From: Rhabdornis inornatus
Taxonomy: Eukaryota > Chordata > Aves > Passeriformes > Rhabdornithidae
DNA: 64,000 nt
Assembly: GCA_013397075.1 (NCBI GenBank)
Contig: VWZS01000832.1
Coordinates: 11,423-75,422 of the forward strand
Reading direction: 5' to 3'
In this document: one piece after another, positions 38,880 through 50,248 of the stretch
Layout of the letters: each line of letters starts with the position of its first letter
How positions within the stretch are numbered: position 1 is the stretch's first letter
Position numbers and translations under genes: made by a program
Notes under the pieces: generated by a model
Seen by the model: the letters and a program-made list of their open reading frames with translations, nothing else
Databases searched by the model: none
What the model was told of the DNA's origin: nothing

Positions 38880-39500
38880 AAAGATTTGGCAAGGAGCAGA
38901 GGACAATGACAGGTGAAAAGACTATAGTGACCAAATAAGGAGTACACTGGATAAGCTTCTCCAAAAACAAACATTGGAAGAGAATAATCAGACCACTGCC
39001 CCTGCTGTGAAAGACACGAAGATGAATCAAAAGCACACTGTCTCTGGAAAGCCATCAAATCTAGAGAGATATTGCTTAAAGGGTTGCAGGACTTATCTTG
39101 GAGTCCAGTGGGAAGAGAACATGCAGATTGTGTAAAACTTACAAGCTGTCTTAAGGGAACTGATAGAACATGTGAAATGTTTGGGGAAAGGACCAAAAAG
39201 GGGAAAGAGGTTGGTCAGCATGCTCATCTGGAAAGCACTGCCCCTCTTCACTGCAGTCTATTTTATACTTTTATTGAATCTTTTTTCTGTCTTGGGGTTG
39301 ACTGCATTTCCTGCCTGAGGCTTGTGTATATGCTAGAGAGCTCACAGACAAACAAGCTGAGTCCTAGGAGAAGAGTTCTATTTAAAAGCTCTTGGAATGG
39401 AAAGTGGCTGCATGAGGGGCCCAGGTCTGGATGACAGCAACTAGGGGAGACCAGGGTCTGGGAGCCAAAAACTGGCTTGACCATATAAACCTCACACAGG
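38880..39500. other. Unclassified GC-balanced block, possible decayed LTR
   Basis: About 620 bases stand out from AT-rich flanks. Open frames exist on both strands (39072-39434 plus, 120 codons; 39196-38876 minus, 106 codons) but neither looks like a known protein. A TTTTATACTTTTATTGAATC core near 39260, followed by C/T-rich sequence, is reminiscent of a promoter-to-R region in an LTR. I can define no TG...CA ends, target duplication or polyadenylation hexamer, so the class stays open. Confidence 0.25.
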
Positions 39501-39531
39501 AAAAAGTTCATGTGTGCATAAATATGTATAC

Positions 39532-39572
39532 ATATATATATATATATATAAAAAACTGTGTGTGTATGTGTA
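39532..39572. repeat. (TA)n followed by (TG)n microsatellite
   Basis: About nine TA repeats (39532-39550), a short A-rich spacer, then a TG-rich run to about 39572. A compound dinucleotide repeat, likely length-polymorphic. Confidence 0.93.
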
Positions 39573-39884
39573 CATGCTAGTGTATTCCACTAGTAAGCTT
39601 TAACCTGCTCTGCAGGAGGCAAGGAACAGGATCAAGCCATTGATGTTCAGTGTGTCTCTGTGTGTGTGACAGCACAGTCATGGCTCTTTGTGTTATTTCT
39701 AGTGTGTGTGCTTGTGGAGAGGATGTGCTCATCCTCACTGCTGGCTGGAGCTGAGAGCATGAAAATTCAGTGGCCCTGAAAACATGGGGCTGTGACAGGA
39801 GAAAAGAGCCTGGGCCCATATTTATCTGTCTCAAAATATTTTACTAGAAATCTCAGTCTCTGAGCCAGATAAGCTAGAGAGCCC

Positions 39885-40012
39885 TCATCATTGGAGATGT
39901 TTAGATTAGAGAAATATCTGTCAAGAATGGTATAGAAGCAATTGATCTTACTTAGGGCAGAATGGACAAGCTAAATGAGGTCACTTCCAGCCTTATGATT
40001 TCATTAATCTCC
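39885..40012 (+). mobile_element. Eroded CR1 3' fragment, plus strand
   Basis: ATTGGAGATGTTTAGATTAGA, then ATCTGTCAAGAATGG, GGGCAGAATGGACAAGCTA and GAGGTCACTTCCAGCCTT run in the order of a CR1 ORF2 terminus and 3' UTR on the plus strand. It ends near a degenerate tail (ATGATTTCATT). Similarity is weaker than for the other copies, pointing to an old subfamily. Confidence 0.7.
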
Positions 40013-40054
40013 ATCATTTGGACTATTATTCACACCCCTGGAAATAAAAACAGC

Positions 40055-40472
40055 CATTGACAGAGCTGGGCTTGTTCTGTCTGAAAACAAGGAGGCTGAA
40101 GGGTAAGCTTGTGTCCTAGAGGAGACTCAAAAGGTGAGCTGCAGTTACCTGAAAAGCAGTTACAGACCAGACTGTAACTCTTGTCAGTAAATAAGTGATG
40201 AAAAGAATAAAGGGAATAAGAATGAACTGTGGATCAGATTGTTCAGATTAGACCTTTAGGAAAATATTCAGCATTAGAAAAGCAATGCAGCACTGCAGCA
40301 GGATTACCAGAGCGGTTGAAGAAAACTTTCATCCTTTGAGTGGTATTTAAAGCTCAGTAGGATAAATTTGCAGGTGCCCTGATCTATTATTGTCAATGGT
40401 CCTGCTTCAAGTGGGAGCTGAACTTTATGACCTGCAGCAATCCCTTACAACCAGCAGCTCTGTGATTCTGTG
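40055..40472 (+). mobile_element. Eroded CR1 LINE 3' fragment, plus strand
   Basis: Words in CR1 order: AGCTGGGCTTGTTCTGTCTG, ACAAGGAGGCTGAAGGGTAA, AGTTACCTGAAAAGCAGTTA, GAGTGGTATTTAAAGCTC, and GTCCTGCTTCAAGTGGGAG. It ends with GTGATTCTGTGG, a variant of the ATTCTATG terminus. It lies about 40 bases downstream of another plus-strand CR1 remnant that already has its own 3' end, so these are two insertions. Frames are fully broken. Confidence 0.82.
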
Positions 40473-41480
40473 GCCTGTGACAGCTGCTCTGAATGACTCT
40501 GTTTGGGCAGGTCATGTTCCAGCAGTTTGCTAGCAAGGTGGACACAGGCATGACTTAGCTGGGTAACTGATATGAGTGTGACTGGAGTTGTAGTACTTCT
40601 GTGTGATCAGTGCTTAACTTTTCTGTTTCATCTTCAAGACAACCCCTTTCACAGCATTAAAAAATGGTGTGATACTACTTCACTGCTGTTATATCTGAAT
40701 CAGCAATGTCGAGTTTGCCTTAGGATACTATTATCAAAGGGAACAGCCTATACTGTGGGCTACCCATGCCTTGTAACAAGTGATCATCTTAATATTTTGC
40801 ATTGAAATGAAGCATTTAGTAGGACTTCTAACAAATGTGTTTGTGCAAAGGAAGTCCATGCCAGTTCAAAGCAGATTAATCCAAGAACAAAATGCCAGTT
40901 AAGAGTCTTCAGGTAATAAAATCAAATTAAAAATACTTTTTTATAAATCATCTTCCTCCACTGCTTATGGGTTTCATCAGATAACATGGAGATGTGTAGA
41001 ATGAAATAAGCTCTCTTCACAGACAATAGAGAGACATAAGAACTGTGAGGGTCTCATTTACACACCCTAAAGTTAATATTTAAAAAGATAGAAAGGAATT
41101 GTAACCATTATTTTCATTTTCCATAAAAGGTCACCAAGTAAAGTACTTAGATGTATTTGTTCATATTGTAGGTGTTTCTGTATGCACAGATGCAAGATGA
41201 AGTAGAAGCCTTTGAAGTATTACAAAGCAGACGAAACCAGCATAGTCTGTGCAATAAAAAGAAATTTATTATGAGATTAAAAATCCTGTGCTCTCAAGAA
41301 CTGAGCTAGTAAAAAAAACTTCCTGGCAATTTTCCTCACTCCTTTATAGCTAAGATGTACTAGACAAGTTCCATGGAGGACTTTTGTTACTCACTGGTGC
41401 TCCTGGGTTTCCTAATCCATGATGCATGAATCTTTCTTTAGCAGATTATGAGAGATTAAAAATGGTAGGGATTTCCCCAA
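40473..41480. other. Unique sequence, nothing recognised
   Basis: Balanced composition for about 100 bases after the CR1, then AT-rich. No features identified. Confidence 0.5.
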
Positions 41481-41597
41481 TGTGGTGTGGTTTGGTTCTT
41501 TGGGGTTTTTTTGGTTGGTTTGTTTGTTTGTTTGATTTTGGTGGGGTTTTTTTGGTGGTTTTTTTTTTGGGTTTTTTTGTCTGTTTGTTTTTGTCTG
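41481..41597. repeat. G/T-rich low-complexity tract
   Basis: Drifting GGTTTTTTT, GTTT and GGTGGGG units over about 117 bases. Hydrophobic Phe/Val/Leu-rich frames read across it (for example 41487-41672, plus) are artefacts of this composition, not membrane proteins. Confidence 0.95.
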
Positions 41598-43223
41598 CGG
41601 ATATTTTTGGACAGCAAAATTATGCAATTTTACTATTTCATATCAATTTTACCAGGCCACATAACTACTTGAAACAGAAAGAAACTTAGTCTGATTTCCA
41701 AAGAGCTGCCTATTGAAATGAGATGATTATTTAGGGGGAACATCAAGTAAATAAGTGTTCCAGAGCTTCAATAGCAGTTATGTACAGCATCCCAAGTAAG
41801 CCTTTCAGTGCCTTTCACATAACATTTTCCTTCCACCACCAGCACAAGCCCATCAGTCAAAATAAGGAAAGGGTTGCCAGCTTGAAGATTTGGATAGTGT
41901 TTGGTGCAGTGAAGCTGAATCTCCTCTCAACATGTCTAAAGCTGAAGCTTAGACGTATGGAGAATTTTGATACCAAAAGCTTAAACTTGTCCTGAAACTG
42001 TTTTAATGTGTCTTTGTTTATGTAACAGTCTGGCACATACTTTGAACTAGTCATCTGCTCTGAATAGAAAGAGACAGATGGCAATTCATCACACCTGTCT
42101 TAGACATATACATTCGGACAGGATGAAAAACCTTCTGGAAATGCTTAACTCTTCACTGGAACTAACTCCTATTTATGTTCTTAATTCTAACATTGGAATT
42201 TGTCACTGGAACTGTGCCTGATATAATGACATGTCTACACTATAAAATGCAACATGGTTTAACATGGTATGCCTTCCTGAGGTGGATAGATCATATTACG
42301 TCGTGTTCTTCCATAGAAACAAAATGCTTCAGGACACAAAACACACAACCTGTGGAAATTATTCGTTCAAAGATAATAATATTAATTCTTGATGAATGAT
42401 ACCACATTTGTATAATTCCTCATTGTTCTGTGATGTGACTACTTGTCTCCTGGACCATATGTTAGGGAACTTTGCTTCACACCTCCCAGTGCTTCTGAAA
42501 CTTACAGAAGTCCATAAAATGTTTTATTTAAAACTATAGTGTTGGCTTGCCACAGGTGCCACTGAAAATAATAAGGACTTAGGTATTTCAATTTATTTTA
42601 AAAAGTTGTTTTATAGCGGAGTCATCTGACTACATATAATATCTGCTGTATCTAATATTGTGAAACATTACTTCTGCAAGCAATGAAATACACCTTTGGA
42701 AATAAGGCAGACAGGGTCAACAATAGGTGAGATAAATTGCCCCACAGGTTACATCCAGACATCTAAATTTAGCTAAAATAAAACCCACCCTCATAGCTTT
42801 AACAGAAGTAGCCAAATATATTTAAAATTTAAAGTGGCAGAAATGGCATCAAAAGATACTAAGAAATCCTATGTTGAATTATTTTTTGTACATGCCTTCC
42901 TGTCTTTATTTGAACAGGAGAAAGACCTCTATTTGACTAAAAGACATGGTAGGATGTCATTTCCAGAATGGTAGCACAGTAAGAAAGGCAAGATGAATCA
43001 TGTCATCTGGCATGCACATTATAAAAGGTACCTCCAGTTTGAAAGTAGTAATGCAGCTGTGGAAGGTGCTGATGAGAACTCATCTGAATTGCTGTGCATT
43101 CTTCATAATTTACTGTCAAAACCAATGTATCTGCACTGAAAGAGGAAGAAAAAGGGATTATCAAGATGATCAGGAAGAACAAACAGCTGTGTGTGAGAGG
43201 ACAAAGAAAGCACCTGAAGGTGG
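41598..43223. other. AT-rich unique sequence, nothing recognised
   Basis: No exon or repeat family is seen. The last ~220 bases before the LTR contain an open frame (43000-43281) rich in Lys/Glu/Arg that runs into the LTR and is probably fortuitous. Confidence 0.5.
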
Positions 43224-43583
43224 TGATGCCTTGAGAGGCTACCTAGAATGGAGGCTAAACAGTGTTAAAGGAATAAAGTAGGTATTTATTAAAAAGGCCT
43301 TCAAAGGATACACCTTGGGCAGTACAAGAGCCTGGCCATGGCTCCACCCAAGATGGACTCTGAGTCACGAGTTTTCACACTTCTATAAGCTTTGGTCCAT
43401 TTATATATTGGGGTTAATTGTCCAATTACAGCTTCAGGTTATGAAGTCCCATCCTCCCAGTTTGCTCTCCTCGAATCACAGTTGTTTACACTTTCTGGGC
43501 CCAAAGCTGGAATGGTGTCCTTGGTTCTCAGGCTGGAAAAGGATTGTTTTGTCTAACAAAAATGTGAGGAGAACTTTCTAACA
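43224..43583 (-). mobile_element. Probable solo LTR, minus strand
   Basis: I recognise this roughly 350-bp block as an avian endogenous-retrovirus LTR in reverse orientation. On the plus strand the order is TGATGCCTTGAGAGGCTACC, a TTTATT at 43286-43291 (AATAAA on the minus strand), GAGTCACGAGTTTTCACAC, ATTGGGGTTAATTGTCCAAT, TTTCTGGGCCCAAAGCTGG and CTTGGTTCTCAGGCTGG. It ends near CTTTCTAACA. No target duplication could be confirmed, so both ends are approximate. No internal viral genes are seen. The recognition rests on memory of the repeat, not on a search. Confidence 0.62.
43286..43291 (-). promoter_or_regulatory. Polyadenylation signal of the minus-strand LTR
   Basis: TTTATT on the plus strand reads AATAAA on the minus strand, about 60 bases from the proposed LTR 3' end. 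This position fits an R/U5 boundary and supports the minus orientation. Confidence 0.4.
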
Positions 43584-44123
43584 CTTTATATGAATTTCAG
43601 AGTTGTATACTAATGCAGTACAGAGTCTGGATAATATGAAAGCTAAAACTTAAGGCATCAGTGGAAGCAAATATTAATGCCCACACCAGGAAGATTTCTC
43701 TCAGCAGCTCACAGCATCTCTGCATGACACCACAAGTTGAAAGGGCCAAGTGCTACTAAAGCCCTCAGCTTCCACCAACACTTCTGTCTCAGGGATTGTA
43801 ACAGCACATATGAACAGCATCTCACATTCTAGTTGGCTTGCAGAGCACACATTGAAACAAAATGCTCTGCAGGGATTGTTACAACCTCTGTTACCTCCTT
43901 CTCTGGGGTGTCTCTCAGTCTGGCCATGTAAGTAGATGTCACTTTTAGGCCAGGTTGAATAAACTATTATTTTTATTTGCTTGGATGCCTGGGGAGGGGA
44001 AAAATAGTAAATCATTGTAAAGATCCTGATGACTTAGTCTGACAGCAGCTACTCATCTATGTGTCCTTGGCTACAATGAGAGGAAATATATTTTTGCTCA
44101 TTTACACCAAATTTGATGTTTCA
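43584..44123. other. Unique sequence with a GC-balanced patch
   Basis: The patch at 43680-43990 has C/T-rich sequence and a GAATAAACTATT near 43957, and could be an old LTR fragment. Evidence is too thin to call it. Confidence 0.35.
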
Positions 44124-44182
44124 AATAAAAAAAAAGCAAGCAAACAAACAAACAAACAAACACAAAAAACCACACCCCAAGA
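44124..44182. repeat. (CAAA)n simple repeat
   Basis: An A-run followed by GCAAGCAAACAAACAAAC-type units and a short CACA-rich tail. Confidence 0.96.
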
Positions 44183-46049
44183 AACCAACAAAGCAAGCTT
44201 TTCTATAGACTATGACAAAGCCAATATATTTTAAGGTAATACTGCAATTTTAAATGATGCAAATATAATAAATATGAAAGTAAAAAATAGCTTTGGAAAG
44301 GAACTGGATATACTAAGCAGTCAGCCTTAAAAGAGACTTCTAATAGATAAGTTTATCAGCTTGTGTCGTTATCTAAGCCTTCCTCTTCTTTCTGCTGGGA
44401 ATACCTGCAAACACTAAGATAATGCACTTGGAATCTAGCTAATTTTTATCTGCTGACAACACACTACTTCTTAGGGGTCAGCACTTCATATAACCAGTTA
44501 TGCATATGTAGGATATGTGTGCATGTAAACATATACATGTCTATATATATATTTAACAATATGTTAATATCTCTTTGTGTGTTTTTATACACAGTAAGAA
44601 AACATATAATATCTAATCAAGTATAATTGCATATTATTTATTTGGTGTATTTATATTCCTAACCTTTTGTTCAGCTTGTTTTTCATGGCTAGTGGCTCCA
44701 CCACTGTTTACCAGTATGATGTTTTATGATAAAAGACATTTTTCCAAATAGATTTTTGACACAAAACTACTCTCTCAATCGTTATGATTTAAGTGGGAAT
44801 TATCTTGACAATACAGTGCCATAATTTGCAGTATACAATTACATTTAGAAGAACTAAATATTAGCATTATTACAGTCAATGCTATATTGCATTTGCTTCA
44901 TCCTTTTTAGGATGGTTTCTTACATATTTGATATGAGTTCCAAAGAATTGAATATTCCTCCCTTTTTCTTTAACAAAAGTATTCATTATTTAAAAGCTTA
45001 GTTATCTGGGTGCTCATTTTGATAGTCCTGAGGATCTTTAAAAAAGAGGAACTTTATTTGCAGAGACTAAGTATGTCACATTGTCTGAAAATAAGGCTCA
45101 TTCTAAGATCAGTCCTTTTCTTACAAGGTGGTATTCTGAAAACACATGTTATTGTCATAAAGTTTTTGTTATTTAAACTTAGTAACCATATTAATATTCG
45201 ACTTCAAAGCTAGAAGATTTTTACAACACAGTGAAAGGGATACTCACATCATCCATTTTATGCAGCTGAAGGCTTCTACCTCATAGGTGGTAGAAGTTTT
45301 ATGCTTCAAGTACTTACAACAAAATAATGGAATTTTCCACATTTATATTTTCACAGAACCATATAACTTTTGACAATGTTTTCAGGTTAAAATTTCTGCT
45401 GAATCAATGAAATATGAGTTATGAAAAACAAAATAGTATTTTACCTAGCAGTTGACCTAATAAATATTTACATCAGTTACACTTCCAGTTATTTATGTTG
45501 TAGGGATTTCACTCATATGTGGATTGTTTCAGAATATCTTTTATCTTCACATCAGACTAACCACATTTTTAGTTTGCTTTTTATTGGTTACAAAATTACA
45601 TGAAATACTTCTCTTTTCAGTTCATTTCTGTACTTCATTAAGTTCTGGATGATATTTTAGAAACTCTTAGAAAACATGAATAACTTTAAATACACTGAAA
45701 TTATCTTGACTGCAGAAATTTACCTGAAAGGAGTTTAGTTCACAGCAAAACCATGAAAAGATGGTCTTCAATCATTGATTGGTGCATAAAGAAAGACAAA
45801 GCTAATTAAATACCCAAATTATAAAATTAAGTTTAACACTTATTTAATAAAGCAAGTAAAAGAATTCAGAATAGTATGAAATGTGACAAGCAAAACTATC
45901 TTCAAAATCACTTGCATTTGTAATTTGATTAGAAAATTCTAAACACACATAAATATACCAGTGATCCAGAGTATATTTTCATATCCAACATTAATTTGTA
46001 GAAAATTAAATTCATCAGCATTTAAAACATGGTCTCTGACAGAAAATTG
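44183..46049. other. AT-rich unique sequence, nothing recognised
   Basis: No gene or repeat family is recognised. A short inverted repeat (CTTCTACC / GGTAGAAG) lies at 45273-45296. Confidence 0.55.
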
Positions 46050-46184
46050 AAAAAAAAACGAAACAAAAACAAAAAACCAAAACATCAACAACAAAAAAAA
46101 ACCCAAAACAAAACAAAACAAAAAAACCCACAAAAACAACAACAACAAAAAAACTACAAAAAAAACCCAACCAAACAAAAAAAA
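46050..46184. repeat. (CAAAA)n-like low-complexity tract
   Basis: 135 bases of A with interspersed C singles and triplets (ACAAAAC, CAACAACAA, AACCC). Lys/Asn/Gln-rich and, on the other strand, Phe/Val/Leu-rich frames across it are artefacts. Confidence 0.96.
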
Positions 46185-49100
46185 TCAGGCTCTGTGAACT
46201 GTATTGTATTAATTTAATCCATCAGTCAGTCTGACTGATGTTTTGCTGTTTCAGACCACAGGTACACGTAACTAACAAAAGCACAACTATCTGTAGACCT
46301 GGAGAGCTCCAAGATATTCAGTGGACAATTCATGTGGATGTCAAATAAGGGATATTTAAAGTAATATAGAATATTCATCTGCTAATTGCATTTGCATATC
46401 TGTAGGCTTTAAGGGTGAATTATTCTCATTTTAACAATTTATTCTTTCAAGAATGTCTGTATTTGTGAAAAACTGACAACTTTCTAACAGCATGAGCTAG
46501 TCTGTTAAAAGCTGTAAGCTCTCTCCACAGCCCTTGTAAGTATATCCAGCTCTTTTTTATACAACTCCAGCTGATATAAGTTGAACTACCCTGAATTAAA
46601 AGCAAGGAGAAGTTATCTTGCTTATAATCTAGATATTCAAGCCTTGTGCATGAGCTATTGTACTGAAGAAAGCTACCCCATGAGGTAAATAATTACGATC
46701 CTGCCTTTGAGGTTAATTTTTCAGGAAACAAAAAAAATCTTAGTAGCTCTTGATGATGGTGGTCATATTTTTATGAACATTTATTAAAGCAACAGTAAGA
46801 AATTTAAAAATATAAATTGCAATTTTTAAAATTTATTTTGTACGGTCATAGCACTGAGAAATCAGAGTGATGAAGCACTGACTTTGTGCAAACATAAAGT
46901 GCCTATATAGAAATTAAAGTTTGGCTTTAATAAGCTTCTAAAATGTGTTTGGTTCTGGAATTCATAGAGTATTAGAACATTGTTTCTCATACTGACACTT
47001 TTCTAATTTTTCTAATTAGGATCATAAGTTTAAAAAGCTTTTTCTTTCTTGTAGAGAAATAAACAACCTTAATGGATGATTCATTTACTTTTTGCTTTAT
47101 AATCCGAGTAATAAAAGTTGTGGTCTTTTCTAGGTCATTTGGCTCAAAAAAGACTGATGGATCATCACTGTAAATATTAATCACAACTCACTCTTTGTAT
47201 GATGTATAAGGAAAGTTCAGTATCTCACAAAGTGAGAAGACACCAAAACTGGGAAGTGGAAGCTGCCATTGAAAGAATAAATATAAATCCTACTTCCTGG
47301 GGGAAATTAGATATTTTCTTTCACTTGAGGATTCTAATCTTTAAATTGTTTTGGTTTAGAATACTTGAACTAGGTTAAACAAAATGGGGGGAATTACAGG
47401 GGCTTCGACCATTATGAGTAGCACCTGCCCATGTTAGAGTTGGGTGTCCTGAATTCTGTTCCCTGCTCCCCCTCACATCAATGGCCATCATTCATCCTCT
47501 ACTTCACCTTTGACCAGTGAGATATAATCTATTAAAGGCTATAGCTTTTCCAGTCCTTTTAGTTCTGATGCATTCTAACAGCATAGCCGAACTAAAAAAA
47601 AAAAGTTCCCATTAGGAACTGGAACACACAAGAATCCTAATAATGCAAAATATATTATATATTGAAAACATATTTATATTGAAAAAAATAGATGCTTACA
47701 GTTCCTAAGCCTAAAGTAATACACAGATGAAGCCACACTGGTAGAAAATATAGACACTAATCTCAGCCCAAATGAATTAAAATAAGTGTTGGAAGTTCTA
47801 TTACCCCAAATTTAGGTTAAATCCCTCACCAATGAGCTATTTCTGTGTTTTAATGAGATTTAAATGATATCTGTGCTCTGAGAAATGCTGCTCCACAGGT
47901 ATTATCAACTTTCTGACGCTGAGCACATTGGTGCTATTAGGATTCTATCTAAAAGCATAAATTTAAGCTACATCCATTCTAGTAAATTACAAAGCGTCAG
48001 GGACCATTCCCAGCACCATGATCCAACCATCTGAAGTGCTCAGTTTATAGTGCCATCCCTAAAAATGCTGTGGCTTAAGCCATTTCCTACCAGTAACAAT
48101 CATTTTTCTGAAGCTTTCCTCTTTCAAAGTCTGAGAGACTTTAATAGCATGGATTTAGGCCATTAAGCACCTAAGTCCTATCATGGGCACCAGCAGTGAA
48201 CTTGTATATACTGTACCCTGCAATTTAATGGTTAATGCTGCAGCTCAGGTGACTGGGGAGTTTTAGAAAACAAAATTAAAATAATTATGGAATTAAGCAG
48301 CTTCACAAATAGGTTAGAGTTTGAGGAATGAACACATCCAGACCCATGTAATCTAAGTCTCATTTTCTTTGGGGAAATTCCTGAAATTAGGATAAAAGTA
48401 ATCTCAAGTATTGTTTTTTTTCCTCCACTACAATAGAAACTACATTTTTGAGGTTAAAAATTGAAGTCTCCCTTTAGTAAATTGAATGAATTTGTGATAT
48501 TCTATTTCACAACAGTATGCTCCCTGTTAACCTTCCTCTTATGTGGATTCCAAGTCTGGAAAGATTAATCTAATCTTATATACCATTTCCATTTCATGTC
48601 TTCTCATTGAGCATTATGAGTAGATTTTTTTTGCATTTGTCTACAGGGTATTATATCATCATTCAATCTACAGCTTTAAGGCTATTTTCAGTTGTCTGTG
48701 CTTCTTTGTAGCCATATATTTTGTATATTTCCAGCACATTTCTTCTACCATCTTAGGAAGTCAGGTTGTTATTTCACTACCATCTTTATGTTCTATCAAG
48801 AAGCTAAATATGCTGTTATAAAGAAAATGAACCCTTATATATAACAAAATTAGGGAATCACACTGACATTCTGTTAAGACACAAAGCTCATAATCCAGCA
48901 TTTACTGCAGGGGCAAAAATAACTTGCAAGCAAATATTAGCACAAGACACAGAGGATCCCCAGGAGCTGGAAGTTCTGCTGTGCTTACAGCCACTGTTTC
49001 AGTGCTCTTGAACGCATCTGTCATAATAACCATACAGTTTCATATTTCATTATTACTATTTTATCATTTGTTGATTTCCATGTCATTTGGCACAGGATGT

Positions 49101-50175
49101 AATTTAAAAATACTGAAAACATTTACAGTTTTGTTCATTTTGTGAGGGTTTCTTATTTCAGAAATTTCATATTTGACTTTATAAACAACAAAGTTGACAT
49201 AAATTTGATCTCAAATTTTGTGATAAATGTGGGCTCTTTTACTTTACAAAGAATAAGAGTTTTGAAGAAAAATTCAAACCCCATGATCTTTGCTTGGAGT
49301 ATTTTCTGGTTATTGAAAAATAAAAATATTTGGGTGAGGGTTTGCAATGTTTTTGTACATATATTTTAAGCAGCAAAACATGACTTGGAAAAGTTCTGCC
49401 TATAACCTTATTCTTATTAAGACTTTCTTCATTACACTGAAAAAGTTTGTGTTTAACTCCTTTTAAAATTTGCCCTATGCTGCTGAGATGGTTTATGTGC
49501 TGATCAGACCTTGTTATTAAAAGGTCTGAACAAAAAAGTCAGGTTCTACTACACCAACTTAAATTACAGATTTCTTTAGCCATGAAAAATGTAAGAAACT
49601 CCTAGAAAACAAGAAAAGACATAAATATCTTTCCCTCCAGTAATTTTAAGAAAAAAATACCTCAAATATGAATTATAGTTCATTTCTGTACTGTTGAACT
49701 TCCATTTAAAATTACAGCCCAAACCTCTTCCATATATCACCTCCACTTACAGAAAATATGAGAGTAACAAGAAAACCAAGGTGGATCAGTGGGACGCAAA
49801 TCAGCTATGGCTTATAAAACATACATCTGGAAAGAAGCTTCCCCTCTTTCTAAATTCCAAAGTGAGCATATCAATGATCATTTGTCCTGAATTAATGTTT
49901 CCTACTTGTTGTTGAGCCACTACTGGTTTTCATCTTAAAAACCCCAAACCTGCTTCTCCCTTTCTATCATGTGTCTCACTTCAGAAGCATATACATGGAT
50001 AAAGAATAGACCTAGAATAATGAAAACACAAACAGCATGCTACAGCTGTCACAAGGCCTTCTGGCAGCAGTAAGGCATTCTTACAATCAATAATTTTATA
50101 TTTATCTTTTGCAAAAAATGTAATACTTTTTATTTTAAAAATTCTTCCCCAAGCATATCTAATCACCCTGTATAG
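46185..50175. other. AT-rich unique sequence, no gene recognised
   Basis: About 4 kb. Includes a POU-octamer-bearing patch at 46340-46460 and a GC-balanced patch at 47390-47530 with no landmarks. No exons, RNA genes or known repeats are identified. Confidence 0.5.
46390..46397 (+). promoter_or_regulatory. POU octamer ATTTGCAT next to a TAATTGCA word
   Basis: A perfect octamer-type word directly follows TAATTGCA (46383-46390). An octamer is expected by chance about once per strand in this window, so this is suggestive only. Confidence 0.25.
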
Positions 50176-50248
50176 AAAAAAAAAAAAAAAAAAGAAAAAA
50201 ACCAAACCAAACCAAACCAAAAAAACCCCAAACAAACTAAAAACCAAA
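50176..50248. repeat. A18 run with (AAACC)n
   Basis: Eighteen A (50176-50193), a G, more A, then AAACC units repeated about four times and an A/C-rich tail. Confidence 0.95.

Noticed and set aside
41487..41672. Hydrophobic Phe/Val/Leu frame as a membrane protein (also 45939-46178 and 49981-50247)
   Set aside because: Generated by G/T-rich or C/A-rich low-complexity tracts, with no conserved residues or ordinary codon use.
45260..45310. Hairpin CTTCTACC / GGTAGAAG as a microRNA precursor
   Set aside because: The perfect stem is only 8 bp with a small loop and poorly paired flanks, far short of a typical precursor stem.
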